Origin: Microcaldota archaeon
Lineage (GTDB): Archaea > Micrarchaeota > Micrarchaeia > Anstonellales > Anstonellaceae
Direction of reading: 5' to 3'
Assembly: GCA_026396415.1 (NCBI GenBank)
Contig: JAPLWX010000013.1
Location: 1-48,373, forward strand
DNA: 48,373 nt
Shown here: piece after piece, positions 39,857 to 48,356 of the stretch
Layout of the letters: each line of letters begins with the position of its first letter
Position numbering within the stretch: the first letter of the stretch is position 1
Notes under the pieces: generated by a model
Told to the model about the DNA's origin: nothing
The model's input: only the letters and a program-made list of their open reading frames with translations
The model's database searches: none
Translations under genes and position numbers: made by a program

Positions 39857-41438
39857 TTTTATCAAAGGGCTCTCGGGCAAGGAGGAAAGGAAAGCTGAAT
39901 CAGCGCAGCCGCTGCCTGCCTGGGCGCCAAAAGCGGCGGAAGAGCCAAAGCCAACCGTTGCCGGGGAAAAAAAGATAGTGGATCAGCCAAGGCCAGTTGA
40001 AACCAAACCAATTGCAAAACCCGCGGAAATCAAGCAGGTTGAAAAAAAACCCGAACCCAAACCAATTGAAATCGTGCCAGCTCCAGAAACAAAACAAGCC
40101 GAAATCGAGCCAACTCAAACGCCAGAAACGAAGCGAGTCGATATCAAGCCAGAGCCAAAACTAGTCGTTGCTCCTCCAAAACAAGCCGAAGCCCAGCAGA
40201 AAAAGGAAGAGAAAAAATCCATAATCGACGTGATTTTCCACAGGAAGCCCGAGCAGCAAAAGCCTGCCGGGGCGCAAGCACGGCAGCCAGCGGCGCAGCC
40301 GCAAAAGCCGCCCGAGCAGCCAAAGCCAGTTGAGGCGCAAAAGCCGCAGCCAGTTCCAAAAATCGAAGAAAAGCCTGTGCTCCCGGCGCCAAGGCCTGCC
40401 GAAGCCCAAAAACCCCTGGCGCAGCCTCAAAAACTTTCCGAGCCTCAAAAACCCGCGCAACGGCTTTCCGAAGCCTCAAGACAGGCCGAGCGCGACTTTT
40501 CCCGCCTCGAGCGCAAGGCATCATCCGCATCCGACAAAAAGGACACTGCGCCAAAAATAGGCATTGGCACCGCGCTGAAATCCATTTTCTCAAGTGAAAT
40601 AACGATTGGCGAGGCGGAAGTGTCCGACCTCCTCTCCGAGCTCGAGCTTTCATTGCTCGAGGCAGACGTTGCATACGATGTCTCGCTTGACGTCTCCTCG
40701 CAGCTGCGCGCAAGGCTGGTGGGCATGAAGGTGCCCAAGGGCAAGGTGGAGGAAAGGACGCGCGATGCCATACGGGGCGTGCTTGCCGCCGTGATGACAT
40801 CCGAGCGGAAATTTGACATGGTATCGCGCGTGCGAGGGCTTGAAAAGCCGGCAAAGATACTTTTCGTGGGCCCCAACGGCGCGGGCAAGACAACAACGAT
40901 GGCAAAAATCGCGCACATGCTCATGCAGGGTGGGCTGACCGTGGTTTTCTCGGCATCCGACACCTTCCGCGCAGCAGCCATCGAGCAGACCGAGGTGCAT
41001 GCGGAAAGACTTGGCGTGAAGGTGGTGAAAAGCAAATACGGCGCAGACCCTGCCTCGGTGGCATTTGAGGCAGTGAGTTTCGCGCGCGCACACGGCATAG
41101 ACGTCGTCCTGATAGACTCGGCAGGGAGGCAGGACACCAATGCCAACCTGCTGGACGAGCTCAAGAAAATAAGCCGCGTGGCAAAGCCCGACATCAAGAT
41201 ATACATCGGCGAGTCCATCGGCGGCAATGCGCTCATCGACCAGGTGAAGGCGTTTGACGAGGCAATCGGCATGGACGGCGCCATCCTTACCAAGATAGAC
41301 TGCGACGCCAAGGGCGGCACCGCGCTTTCGCTCACGCGCTCCACAGGCATTCCCGTGCTTTATCTCGGCATCGGGCAGGCTTACACCGACCTGATACCCT
41401 TCGAGCCCGACAAAATCGCGCAGGAGATAATGAACTGA
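39825..41438 (+). CDS. ftsY: Signal recognition particle receptor FtsY
   Basis: GTPase that docks SRP-ribosome complexes at the membrane. It has 537 residues. A short amphipathic N-terminus (MFGLLKSKLASFIKGLSG) could touch the membrane. A linker of about 200 residues rich in P, K, E and Q (repeats of the type PKPIEI, PETKQ, PEQPKP) is unusually long for an archaeon. The NG domain follows: helical N (LSELELSLLEADVAYDVS), G1 VGPNGAGKTTT near residue 348, DTFRAAAIEQ, DSAGRQDTNANLLDEL, TKIDCDAKGG, and the closing YLGIGQAYTDLIPFEPD. GGAGGAG precedes the ATG, inside the prefoldin gene. Confidence 0.96.
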   Translation: MFGLLKSKLASFIKGLSGKEERKAESAQPLPAWAPKAAEEPKPTVAGEKKIVDQPRPVETKPIAKPAEIKQVEKKPEPKPIEIVPAPETKQAEIEPTQTPETKRVDIKPEPKLVVAPPKQAEAQQKKEEKKSIIDVIFHRKPEQQKPAGAQARQPAAQPQKPPEQPKPVEAQKPQPVPKIEEKPVLPAPRPAEAQKPLAQPQKLSEPQKPAQRLSEASRQAERDFSRLERKASSASDKKDTAPKIGIGTALKSIFSSEITIGEAEVSDLLSELELSLLEADVAYDVSLDVSSQLRARLVGMKVPKGKVEERTRDAIRGVLAAVMTSERKFDMVSRVRGLEKPAKILFVGPNGAGKTTTMAKIAHMLMQGGLTVVFSASDTFRAAAIEQTEVHAERLGVKVVKSKYGADPASVAFEAVSFARAHGIDVVLIDSAGRQDTNANLLDELKKISRVAKPDIKIYIGESIGGNALIDQVKAFDEAIGMDGAILTKIDCDAKGGTALSLTRSTGIPVLYLGIGQAYTDLIPFEPDKIAQEIMN

Positions 41439-41503
41439 AAAGGCAGTTGCAGCAGCTTGCGGGGAGGGGGCTTTTTTTAAACTGTTCACAACATATTTTT
41501 ACC

Positions 41504-42901
41504 ATGGCAATCCGAGCAATGGAGCGGGGGGTAAAAATCGCTTCTTTCGAGAATCCGGGCGCGCCAGTTGAGCCGGCGCAGGAAATGCCCGGCTTTTACA
41601 CCACCGCAAAAGCAGGGGATGAAAAGGGCGTGGACAAGGGGAAGCTGGCAAAGCAACTTACTGAAAAGATGAAGGAAATATTCCCTGACCCGAAATACTG
41701 GGCTGTCACGTCCAAGGTTGAACATTATAACGTGGAATTGGATATAGTCGGCCGAGAGGCATTAATCAGCAAATTAATGTCGATTGGCGGCGAAAGGGGC
41801 AGCTTGATTTCGCCCCAGCAGATAAACAACGAGCTCAATAAGATGAATTACGACGTCAAAACCAGGGACAGGAAACTTTTCGGCCGTATCACCATCAATT
41901 GTTACAGCAAAGAAAGCAGGACGGACATCCACACCTATACAATAATGAACGCAAAGGGGGAAGAAACGTATTACTTATCCTATTTGGAAAAAAAGGAGGT
42001 CCCCTCCTCGCCGGGGGGCATCGCGGTTGAGAACCTAACCTCCTATCTGGTCGGATTGCCCCAGTCGGAAGAGGGCATAAATGCCAAAGTGGACAAGCTG
42101 TTTTTGATAATGAAAGAAGCGGCCAGGATAAATCGGGGCGCGGCATTTGCTGACATCAACAACGAAGAAGGCTTTGTTAACATTCTTCTGGGGGCGGATG
42201 CCAAAACCGTGATTAAGGCATATGAGCTGTGCAAGAATGGGCTATCTCTCATGCCCCTCTCGGCACTTGGCCTTCAAGCGTCGGTGGAACTTCCAGCCTT
42301 GAATACCATTGTCGGGATGGATCCTGATCATGCGTATGACCTGATGCTTGTCTTCCATGGCCTTGAGCAATCTGGCCATGAGATAGCTGAGCATGGGCAG
42401 GTATATTGCAGCGCCGCGATAGCGGCGCAAGAAGCGAAATACATCGTGCCCGCATTGTTTGCGGTGTCGGCGATACTTAGCCCTAACAACAAAACTGGCT
42501 ACTCGGACGAGCAGGTGCAGTCGTTCATCGAAGGATGCGGCAAGTACACTGCCGCCGCCCTTGAGGTTCTCATATGCAATAGAAAACTGCCAGAACAGGC
42601 TGATCCGGGCAAATCAAAGGACGATTCGGAAGTTTTGATGGATAAACTTAGATGGATAATCCAAAACCCCAAAATCACCGATGAAACCAAATGCAGGATA
42701 TTCAATGCACTAATCGGCGGCGACAAAGTTTCAACACGGAGCGCACTCCTGCCGATTCTCGGGATAAAATTCTCAAGCTTTGATTCCTGGCAGGCAAAAA
42801 TCACAGAGAAAAAAGGGGATGCGATCCGCGCGGATTTCATAGGCTTGTGCAATGGGGCAATAAAACCGGGCGACTATCTGAAAAAGGCGGAGAAGTACTG
42901 A
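41504..42901 (+). CDS. Unknown 465-residue soluble protein
   Basis: No family was recognised. The ATG at 41504 lies about 26 bases after a TATA-like TTTTTTTAAACTG, giving a leaderless mRNA. The N-terminal 200 residues are mixed alpha/beta with a hydrophilic region (NNELNKMNYDVKTRDRKLFGRITIN). From about residue 235 the sequence is strongly helical, with Ala- and Leu-rich repeats (LSLMPLSALGLQASVELPAL, YIVPALFAVSAILSP) resembling an all-helical solenoid. The C-terminus is charged (GDYLKKAEKY). There is no signal peptide or membrane helix. Only 91 bases separate it from the next gene, which has its own promoter. Confidence 0.78.
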   Translation: MAIRAMERGVKIASFENPGAPVEPAQEMPGFYTTAKAGDEKGVDKGKLAKQLTEKMKEIFPDPKYWAVTSKVEHYNVELDIVGREALISKLMSIGGERGSLISPQQINNELNKMNYDVKTRDRKLFGRITINCYSKESRTDIHTYTIMNAKGEETYYLSYLEKKEVPSSPGGIAVENLTSYLVGLPQSEEGINAKVDKLFLIMKEAARINRGAAFADINNEEGFVNILLGADAKTVIKAYELCKNGLSLMPLSALGLQASVELPALNTIVGMDPDHAYDLMLVFHGLEQSGHEIAEHGQVYCSAAIAAQEAKYIVPALFAVSAILSPNNKTGYSDEQVQSFIEGCGKYTAAALEVLICNRKLPEQADPGKSKDDSEVLMDKLRWIIQNPKITDETKCRIFNALIGGDKVSTRSALLPILGIKFSSFDSWQAKITEKKGDAIRADFIGLCNGAIKPGDYLKKAEKY

Positions 42902-42992
42902 AAATGCAGCCGGGGTATCTGAACACCAATGAAAAATGCGTTGCTTGAATATTGCCAGTGCTTTTTTATTCCTGCCCTGCGTATTTACGAAT

Positions 42993-44270
42993 ATGCCCTC
43001 ATCTCTCCAGGTTTTTGAGCAGGCCGAGGCGCCTCTTCCCCTGACTGCAAAGGCTGGCAAAAACGCAAGCGCGCTTCCCCTGCTTTCCCTCCTTACTTTC
43101 TCGCCAATGGGAAATCCCCTCGCAGAACTCTCGCCAGGGCAGTGCAACCTTTTCTTCGACTATCTTCTCATGTCTCTCCACAACCAGCGGAAGGAGCAGA
43201 TGGAGCGCGTGGCTGCCCTGACCAAGAAAATCGTGCTTCCTGCCTCGCTTTCCGCGGCGGCAATGGGCATCAAGGGGCTCTCCCCTGAGCAAAGGGCGCG
43301 CCGGGCGCAGATAGAGGAGGGGATGAAAAAGGCGGATGAAAAAAAGGCGCAGGAGGAAAAAGTAGCGGCTGGGAATAAGAAAGGGGAGGAAGGCGCTGCA
43401 GGGACAGGCAAGGGCGGTGGGCATGCAGGCGCTGGGGCAACAGCGGCAGGCAAGGGCGGCTGGCAGGCAGGCGCGCTTGGCGGCGAAGGGGCACCCGGCG
43501 CAGCGGGGGTGGCTGGCTGGAAGTTCAGCTCGCTTTTCAAGCAGCACAACGAGGAAAAAAAAGGCACGGGGGATGGGGGCGCCGGCCCGGCATTCACGTC
43601 GGCTTTCGGGCAGAATGCTCCCGCAGTATCAGGCGCGATTTCCCAGATGGCGGCGGTCATCGACGATTATGCGCGCGGGAGCGTGGATATGGAAAAGAAA
43701 GTGGTTGATGCCTTGCATGGCGGCATGCGCGCGCAAAACTATGCCACGGACGACCTGATGGCATCCCTGCTTCTTGTGATTGAGGACGATGCATGGGCTG
43801 GCGAGGAAGGGGGCCTGGGCTCAGCAAAACCGCACGGGGGCGCGACAAGGATAGCCTCCCTTGTGCCCCGGAAGCTTAGAAGCACCGCCCAGGATTCCGC
43901 AGTGGTGCGGCTTGCCTCTGTGCGCGAGATGCTGCGCTACTATCTCCGGCTGCACCCGCAGGACTATCACATAGCGCTTGCAGCCGCGCTTGGCATCACG
44001 TCCGACCAGGAGGAGGACAGCACATTCCTCCAGGAGAGGCTTGCATACGAACTTGCAAGCATAGGCAGCTTTGCGCTCGCGCAAAAGCTGCTTGCCGAGA
44101 TAAAGCTCAAAAGAAAAATGGACACGAAAGAGTGCCTGCTCAGGCTTGGCTACAGGTACGATGCAAAATCAAAACGCCTTATAATCGGAAAGAGGACGTG
44201 CGGAAAGCCCGCGGAGGCGCGGGGCATTATCGGGCTGCTTCTGGCATCGGCAAGGAAGAAAGCCAAGTGA
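42993..44270 (+). CDS. Unknown protein with a Gly/Ala-rich linker
   Basis: No family was recognised. The ATG at 42993 follows a TATA-like CTTTTTTATTCC by about 27 bases; an earlier ATG in frame at 42936 would overlap that TATA. The 425-residue product has a helical N-terminal part with a stretch FFDYLLMSLHNQRKEQMERV, a charged coiled-coil-like segment (KKADEKKAQEEKVAAGNKK), then a Gly/Ala-rich linker at about residues 133-170 and a helical C-terminal domain (VREMLRYYLRLHPQDYHIALAAALG). It has no signal peptide. It converges on pheT. Confidence 0.78.
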   Translation: MPSSLQVFEQAEAPLPLTAKAGKNASALPLLSLLTFSPMGNPLAELSPGQCNLFFDYLLMSLHNQRKEQMERVAALTKKIVLPASLSAAAMGIKGLSPEQRARRAQIEEGMKKADEKKAQEEKVAAGNKKGEEGAAGTGKGGGHAGAGATAAGKGGWQAGALGGEGAPGAAGVAGWKFSSLFKQHNEEKKGTGDGGAGPAFTSAFGQNAPAVSGAISQMAAVIDDYARGSVDMEKKVVDALHGGMRAQNYATDDLMASLLLVIEDDAWAGEEGGLGSAKPHGGATRIASLVPRKLRSTAQDSAVVRLASVREMLRYYLRLHPQDYHIALAAALGITSDQEEDSTFLQERLAYELASIGSFALAQKLLAEIKLKRKMDTKECLLRLGYRYDAKSKRLIIGKRTCGKPAEARGIIGLLLASARKKAK

Positions 44271-44312
44271 AATTCCTCGCGCGCGGATGATTGGCTGCGC
44301 GCAGGCAATTCT

Positions 44313-45869
44313 TTACAGTGACATCTCACAACCGCAGACCGGCTGCTCAAGCCCAAAAGCAGCAAGCACTTCAGGCGCGATTTCGCCAAAGTAGCCAATT
44401 TTATTCCCGTCAATATACAGCGCCGCGCACCTGCCGCTCAGGAATGCGCCATGCTCCTCTGCGCGCACTTCCGCGCTTTTGCCTGTGTTTTCAACAAGCG
44501 CCATCACTGCGCCCTTTATCTCGGAAAAGTTGGCTTTTGAGTGCATGGAGGCAAAGGAAAGCGACTGAAAAAGACTGGGCGCGGCAACAGGCCCTATCTC
44601 ATAAAGCTTTATGGGCAGCTTCTCATTCTTGCTCTCGGCAAGCGCGGAAAGCAGGTTGGGCAATATGGACGCCCTAAAGCGCGTGAAGTCCCCGGTGAGC
44701 GGGTTTTCTATTTCCATCCTATCTCCTTGGGGCACGCGCGCCTTTCTCTCCAAAGCCTCGTTTGAAAGCGTCCAGGTGACTGCCTCGTCAAACCCCAAGC
44801 CAACAAGAAGCTCATGGTAAGGCGTTTGCGGCTTTTGCCCGCCCAGGGTTTGCACAGAGGGGAGGCTTGGCTCAAAGTTGTTGAAGCCGTATGCAATTGC
44901 AACATCCTCTATCAGGTCGACCTCGTTCATCACATCAGCCCTGTAGCCTGCAGAAAATGCAGAACCCCCTTCCACCCGATAGCCCATCTTTGCCAGCAGC
45001 GGCCCCACCTGCTCTGATGTGAACGGCACGCCCAGCAGCCGCTCGGACTCCTTTACCGGAAGCGGCCACTTTTTCTCAACAAGCAATTGGTAAGGCACGC
45101 CGTTTAGAGTGATTCTCTCAATCGCGCCGCCCCGCTCGGCAAGCGCGGAGGCGACGATGTTGACCGCCTGCCTCACAGCCTCCTCCGAGGTGCCTGTGCA
45201 GTCTATGAAAACATTTTTCGTCTCTGGCGTAAGCTTGGTAAGCTCGCCATTGATAATGGGCGGGAAAGAAAGTATCTCATGCCGGCTGTCCTCAATCATC
45301 GGGCACAGGTCCGCAACAAGATGCTCAAATGCCATGCCCTTGGGGTGGCGCCGGAGAATTTCAAGCGGCGTCATGCTCTCCGCGCTTTCAAGCGGCACAA
45401 AGCGCACATCCTCCCGTCCGCAGGCAAAATATCGGAAAGGCGGGCGCACCCTGTCCATGTCATGTATGCCGATTGCGACCTTCCTCCTCTTCCTGCCAAG
45501 CGTCTCATGGAGCTTTTCCTGCAGCTGCATTACGGAGCGCACCGTGCTGCCGTTGAATGTGATGCCTTTCACCACTGCGCCCCCGAAATAAGGGCGGACT
45601 GCAGTGACTGACGAATCCACCGTCAACTCCACGCCAGAGTCGCCAATGGAATACGCTGCCGGCTCGCCTTTCAAATAGCATCGGAGCGCGCGTGCAATCC
45701 CTTCCACAGAAAGCGCATCAGGGCGGTTGGGCGTCACTTCCACGTTCAGGTCGCCACTTTCCGTTTTCTCAGTGGGAAAGCCCAGCATGGTAAGAGTGTC
45801 GATTGCCTCCTGCTCGCCAATAGCGACAAGCTCGTTGAGGTCCGCAAGCGTGATTTGAAGCTGTGCCAT
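44313..45869 (-). CDS. pheT: Phenylalanine-tRNA ligase beta subunit
   Basis: The beta chain of the alpha2-beta2 enzyme that charges tRNA-Phe. At 518 residues it is the short archaeal/eukaryotic type. Family blocks include DLNVEVTPNRPDALSVEGIARALR at the N-terminus, the B3/B4 editing region with RKVAIGIHDMDRVRPPFRYFAC and FPPIINGELTKLT, and the B6-B7 region LIEDVAIAYGFNNFEPSLP with LGFDEAVTWTLSNEAL and NPLTGDFTRFRASILPNLL. TATA-like TTTTTTTAAC lies about 27 bases before the ATG (leaderless). The alpha subunit gene is not in this window. Confidence 0.96.
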   Translation of the reverse strand: MAQLQITLADLNELVAIGEQEAIDTLTMLGFPTEKTESGDLNVEVTPNRPDALSVEGIARALRCYLKGEPAAYSIGDSGVELTVDSSVTAVRPYFGGAVVKGITFNGSTVRSVMQLQEKLHETLGRKRRKVAIGIHDMDRVRPPFRYFACGREDVRFVPLESAESMTPLEILRRHPKGMAFEHLVADLCPMIEDSRHEILSFPPIINGELTKLTPETKNVFIDCTGTSEEAVRQAVNIVASALAERGGAIERITLNGVPYQLLVEKKWPLPVKESERLLGVPFTSEQVGPLLAKMGYRVEGGSAFSAGYRADVMNEVDLIEDVAIAYGFNNFEPSLPSVQTLGGQKPQTPYHELLVGLGFDEAVTWTLSNEALERKARVPQGDRMEIENPLTGDFTRFRASILPNLLSALAESKNEKLPIKLYEIGPVAAPSLFQSLSFASMHSKANFSEIKGAVMALVENTGKSAEVRAEEHGAFLSGRCAALYIDGNKIGYFGEIAPEVLAAFGLEQPVCGCEMSL

Positions 45870-45916
45870 AATGGAGTTTCAGAAGGAGAAGTTAAAAAAA
45901 CAGGCTGGAAGCGCCA

Positions 45917-46567
45917 TCAAATGCAGCGGCGCGTTATGCTTACGCCCTCGCATCCGTTCGCCCTCTCCACTATCTCAGTTAGGACATCGGGCGGCACAGG
46001 ATCGAACTTTGTACTGGACAGCTTCGGGTCCACGAATATCTCAAGCATATTCGCGCCTGGGCTATACCTGTATTCAAGTGCACCCGCCCCGATTATCTCC
46101 ACCATTTTTCCCGTTCCAAGCGAGAAACACCCATCGCTTACCCGGTTCCACAGCTGTTCCGGAACGCCGTCCATCTCTGAAAGCACGACGTGCATCAAAT
46201 TCCCCAGGATTTCCCAATGGAGTTCGAATTTTTCTACTGGTGCCACTCCTACCATCATCTTGCCCTCGCCCATGCTCCACATGCCCTTCGGGACATCCAC
46301 GGCAATGAACTTGCCGGCCGCGTCGGCGCTCTCGCGAGATTTTTTTCTCAGCGTTTCAACTTCAGGCTTGAAGAAAAGCCAAAGCCCTTCCGCCTTGGCA
46401 ACGGCGAAGCTATTCAACCTGTAAAAAGTGTTCTGCGACTCATCCGTGCCAAGCGTTTCGCATCTTTTCCCTATCCTCGCCAAATATGCTGCAAGCTCGG
46501 GGTCGTTCCTCGCAGGTGCTTTCCTGCCTTCCGATGAGCCTGAGTGGGCGGTAATGAGGGCTGCCAT
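45917..46567 (-). CDS. Unknown protein, paralogue of the 46666-47421 gene
   Basis: A 216-residue protein with no recognised family. It shares an ordered set of blocks with the next gene on the strand: LNSFAVAKAEGLWLFFKPE versus LNNYAVAKSSGIWMFFRPE, IAVDVPKGMWSMGEGKMMVG versus IIARIPEGMTNVGSGNVMIA, GAGALEYRYS versus GGGPLEYVFS, and VERANGCEGVSI versus MARINGCQGVEI. The fold looks like two beta-rich halves. Its promoter also copies that of the paralogue. It has no signal peptide. Two tandem copies kept with their promoters suggest a recent duplication and a role in which both forms are used. Confidence 0.78.
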   Translation of the reverse strand: MAALITAHSGSSEGRKAPARNDPELAAYLARIGKRCETLGTDESQNTFYRLNSFAVAKAEGLWLFFKPEVETLRKKSRESADAAGKFIAVDVPKGMWSMGEGKMMVGVAPVEKFELHWEILGNLMHVVLSEMDGVPEQLWNRVSDGCFSLGTGKMVEIIGAGALEYRYSPGANMLEIFVDPKLSSTKFDPVPPDVLTEIVERANGCEGVSITRRCI

Positions 46568-46578
46568 AAGGAAATAAT

Positions 46579-46598
46579 GTGGGTATTATTTTATAAAG
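46579..46598 (-). promoter_or_regulatory. Duplicated promoter, copy 1
   Basis: TGTGGGTATTATTTTATAAA (plus-strand reading) is identical to 47432-47451. Its TTTATAAA core lies about 27 bases from the ATG at 46567, giving a leaderless transcript. Confidence 0.7.
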
Positions 46599-46665
46599 AT
46601 GTTTATTTTGGAGCGTATTGGCGACAAGGCTAAGTTAAAAAAACAAGACGGAAGGGGAAAGCCGC

Positions 46666-47421
46666 CTACTTCCTCACGCGCGCTTCAAGCTCTCTTGTCA
46701 GCCGTGCGCTTTCCTCTTTGCTAGTTCCGTATCTGCCGTACCTTATCTCCACGCCCTGGCAGCCATTTATGCGCGCCATCACTTCAAGCATCACGGACGG
46801 CCCGGCTCCGCCATATCCACTGCTGAAGATGTGCTGGTCAATGAATAGCTCGAATGACTGTTTTTCGCGGCTGAATACATATTCAAGCGGCCCGCCTCCC
46901 AGCACGCTTGCAGTGGCGCCGTTGGGAAGCTTAAACCAGCGGGGCGGGCTCATGCCCGAGAACGGCACAGCAATCTCCACGGGCGAAACGCCATTGTCAA
47001 AAGCCGCGGCGTTTCTCAGCATATAAAAAATATCCATGTGGGTGCGGGCATTTGCGCAGGCAATCATTACATTTCCGCTCCCGACATTGGTCATTCCTTC
47101 AGGTATGCGGGCAATGATGTATTTCATCGGCTGCACATATTCGTTTTTTTCTCTGTCTATTACCTGCTCATTTTCCGGCCTGAAAAACATCCAAATCCCG
47201 CTTGATTTTGCAACTGCGTAGTTGTTCAAAATCACTCCCAAATCAGAATTGTCGGATGCCATTGAAAATCTTTCTTGGCTGCGCGCCTCAGCTTTTGACT
47301 TCAGCTTTCTCAGATAAGCGCCAAGCTGCGCATCGCTTTTCCCGAGTTTTTTATGGTCGAACCCGACTGCGGCAACCGTAAGGGGCTGCTTCTCGGCTTG
47401 CTTGGCGATTGGAATTGCCAT
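46666..47421 (-). CDS. Unknown protein, paralogue of the 45917-46567 gene
   Basis: A 251-residue protein, longer than its paralogue by a central insertion (around residues 135-160, including GVSPVEIAVPFSGMSPPRWFKL) and a charged C-terminal extension (GTSKEESARLTRELEARVRK). Shared blocks are listed under its partner. The N-terminal 35 residues are basic with Lys/Ala (LGAYLRKLKSKAEARSQ). No signal peptide, membrane helix or catalytic motif is evident. It has a leaderless promoter (TTTATAAA core about 26 bases from the ATG) identical over 20 bases to that of the partner. Confidence 0.78.
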   Translation of the reverse strand: MAIPIAKQAEKQPLTVAAVGFDHKKLGKSDAQLGAYLRKLKSKAEARSQERFSMASDNSDLGVILNNYAVAKSSGIWMFFRPENEQVIDREKNEYVQPMKYIIARIPEGMTNVGSGNVMIACANARTHMDIFYMLRNAAAFDNGVSPVEIAVPFSGMSPPRWFKLPNGATASVLGGGPLEYVFSREKQSFELFIDQHIFSSGYGGAGPSVMLEVMARINGCQGVEIRYGRYGTSKEESARLTRELEARVRK

Positions 47422-47431
47422 GATTAACGAG

Positions 47432-47451
47432 TGTGGGTATTATTTTATAAA
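47432..47451 (-). promoter_or_regulatory. Duplicated promoter, copy 2
   Basis: A 20-base identity with 46579-46598, extended by near-identical flanks (ATGTTnATT). It serves the ATG at 47421. Confidence 0.7.
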
Positions 47452-47481
47452 TATGTTGATTCGTGCGCACCTGGCGGCGCC

Positions 47482-47667
47482 CTACACCACATCATCAACA
47501 ATGTGCTTCTTGCCCGCTATCACTACGCACGGCTTTTCGTTGGCGTAAAAAGTCTGCCCAGCCACCTTCACGAACGGGATAAAGGCTTCGCTGGCAGCGT
47601 ATAGCCTGCCAGAGCGCATTGACAGCGCAACGCTCTTTTCCTTCCAGTTCGTGCCGGTGTTTTCCAT
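47482..47667 (-). CDS. Small unknown beta-rich protein
   Basis: A 61-residue protein. ATG 47667 is chosen because AGTGGG lies just before it and the TATA-like CTTTAAATAC (47698-47707) is about 36 bases away; an ATG at 47685 is possible. The sequence alternates strands (SGRLYAASEAFIPFVKVAGQTFYA, KPCVVIAGKKHIVDDVV) with a single Cys. No family was recognised. It may be a small accessory protein. The assignment rests on promoter geometry and on an open frame of modest length. Confidence 0.55.
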   Translation of the reverse strand: MENTGTNWKEKSVALSMRSGRLYAASEAFIPFVKVAGQTFYANEKPCVVIAGKKHIVDDVV

Positions 47668-47778
47668 ATTCCCACTGTTTCCCATTATATACCAAAGAGT
47701 ATTTAAAGGTAGTGGTTAAAAGCGGGAAAATGGTGAGAGGGAGCGCATTTTTTAAGCAGTTGCCATCAGTTATCAATC

Positions 47779-48147
47779 ATGTCATCCAGTCCGAGCCCGT
47801 GCAGGTATGAGGACGGCAAGCCCGGCAAGCGCCACAAGGACTCCCTCCAGCTCAAGGACGCCATGTTTGCGTCGGCAAGGCGGCAGACAAGCAAGCTTTT
47901 CCAATGCCTGGACGAGGAGAGGCGGGGCTCCTTTTTTGCCGGCGATTCAAAAAAACGCAAGGGGGTTTCGATAAATCCTTACATCGACCCGTCTGATTTT
48001 TTGGTGCGCATAAGCTGCAGCAACCTTGGCTGCAAGCACCGGAAATTAGAGGAGTTTGGGTTCCGCTGCCTGCTTGAAGGCCCTTACATGCTTCCGAAGG
48101 ATTTGGTCTTTGCAATTGATTTGTCAAAAAGAGGGCAGGAGATTTAG
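47779..48147 (+). CDS. Unknown small basic protein with two cysteine clusters
   Basis: A 122-residue protein. The ATG lies about 26 bases after a TATA-like TTTTTTAAG, giving a leaderless mRNA. It is basic at the N-terminus (CRYEDGKPGKRHKD), helical in the middle (ARRQTSKLFQCLDEERR) and carries a C-x5-C-x12-C spread (ISCSNLGCKHRKLEEFGFRC) that could hold a metal. No family was recognised. It diverges from the small gene at 47667, with 111 bases between starts. Confidence 0.7.
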   Translation: MSSSPSPCRYEDGKPGKRHKDSLQLKDAMFASARRQTSKLFQCLDEERRGSFFAGDSKKRKGVSINPYIDPSDFLVRISCSNLGCKHRKLEEFGFRCLLEGPYMLPKDLVFAIDLSKRGQEI

Positions 48148-48192
48148 GCAATACGCCCCATCGGCTCTCTTTCTTTTAATGCGCGCGCTGGA

Positions 48193-48236
48193 AGCAATTG
48201 GGAAAAAAAGAAAGAAAAATAAAAAAAGAAATTGCT
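48193..48236. other. Inverted repeat around an A-rich tract
   Basis: AGCAATT (48193-48199) and AATTGCT (48230-48236) enclose a 30-base A-rich tract. Read on the minus strand the loop is a long T-run, which might stop transcripts entering from downstream. It is not a standard terminator, because the T-run is inside the loop. Confidence 0.35.
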
Positions 48237-48257
48237 CAGACCTGAATTTCTCGCTTA

Positions 48258-48280
48258 TTAGGTATGCTATGCCTACCTAA
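48258..48280. promoter_or_regulatory. Operator-like inverted repeat TTAGGTA...TACCTAA
   Basis: Seven-base arms (48258-48264 and 48274-48280) with a 9-base centre. The arm and its continuation TTAGGTATGCTATG recur at 48346-48359, linking this site to the palindrome 75 bases on. Confidence 0.55.
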
Positions 48281-48334
48281 CTCTAGTTTTTCTCTCGGAA
48301 ATGACATTTTACTGTACTGATGGTATTATTAATT

Positions 48335-48356
48335 AGCATACCTAATTAGGTATGCT
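48335..48356. promoter_or_regulatory. 22-base perfect palindrome built from the same half-site
   Basis: AGCATACCTA-ATTAGGTATGCT reads the same on both strands. The half-site AGGTATGCT is shared with 48261-48269. Such spaced repeats are typical of binding sites for a dimeric regulator, probably controlling a gene beyond the end of the window. No coding region was seen after 48147. Confidence 0.6.
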
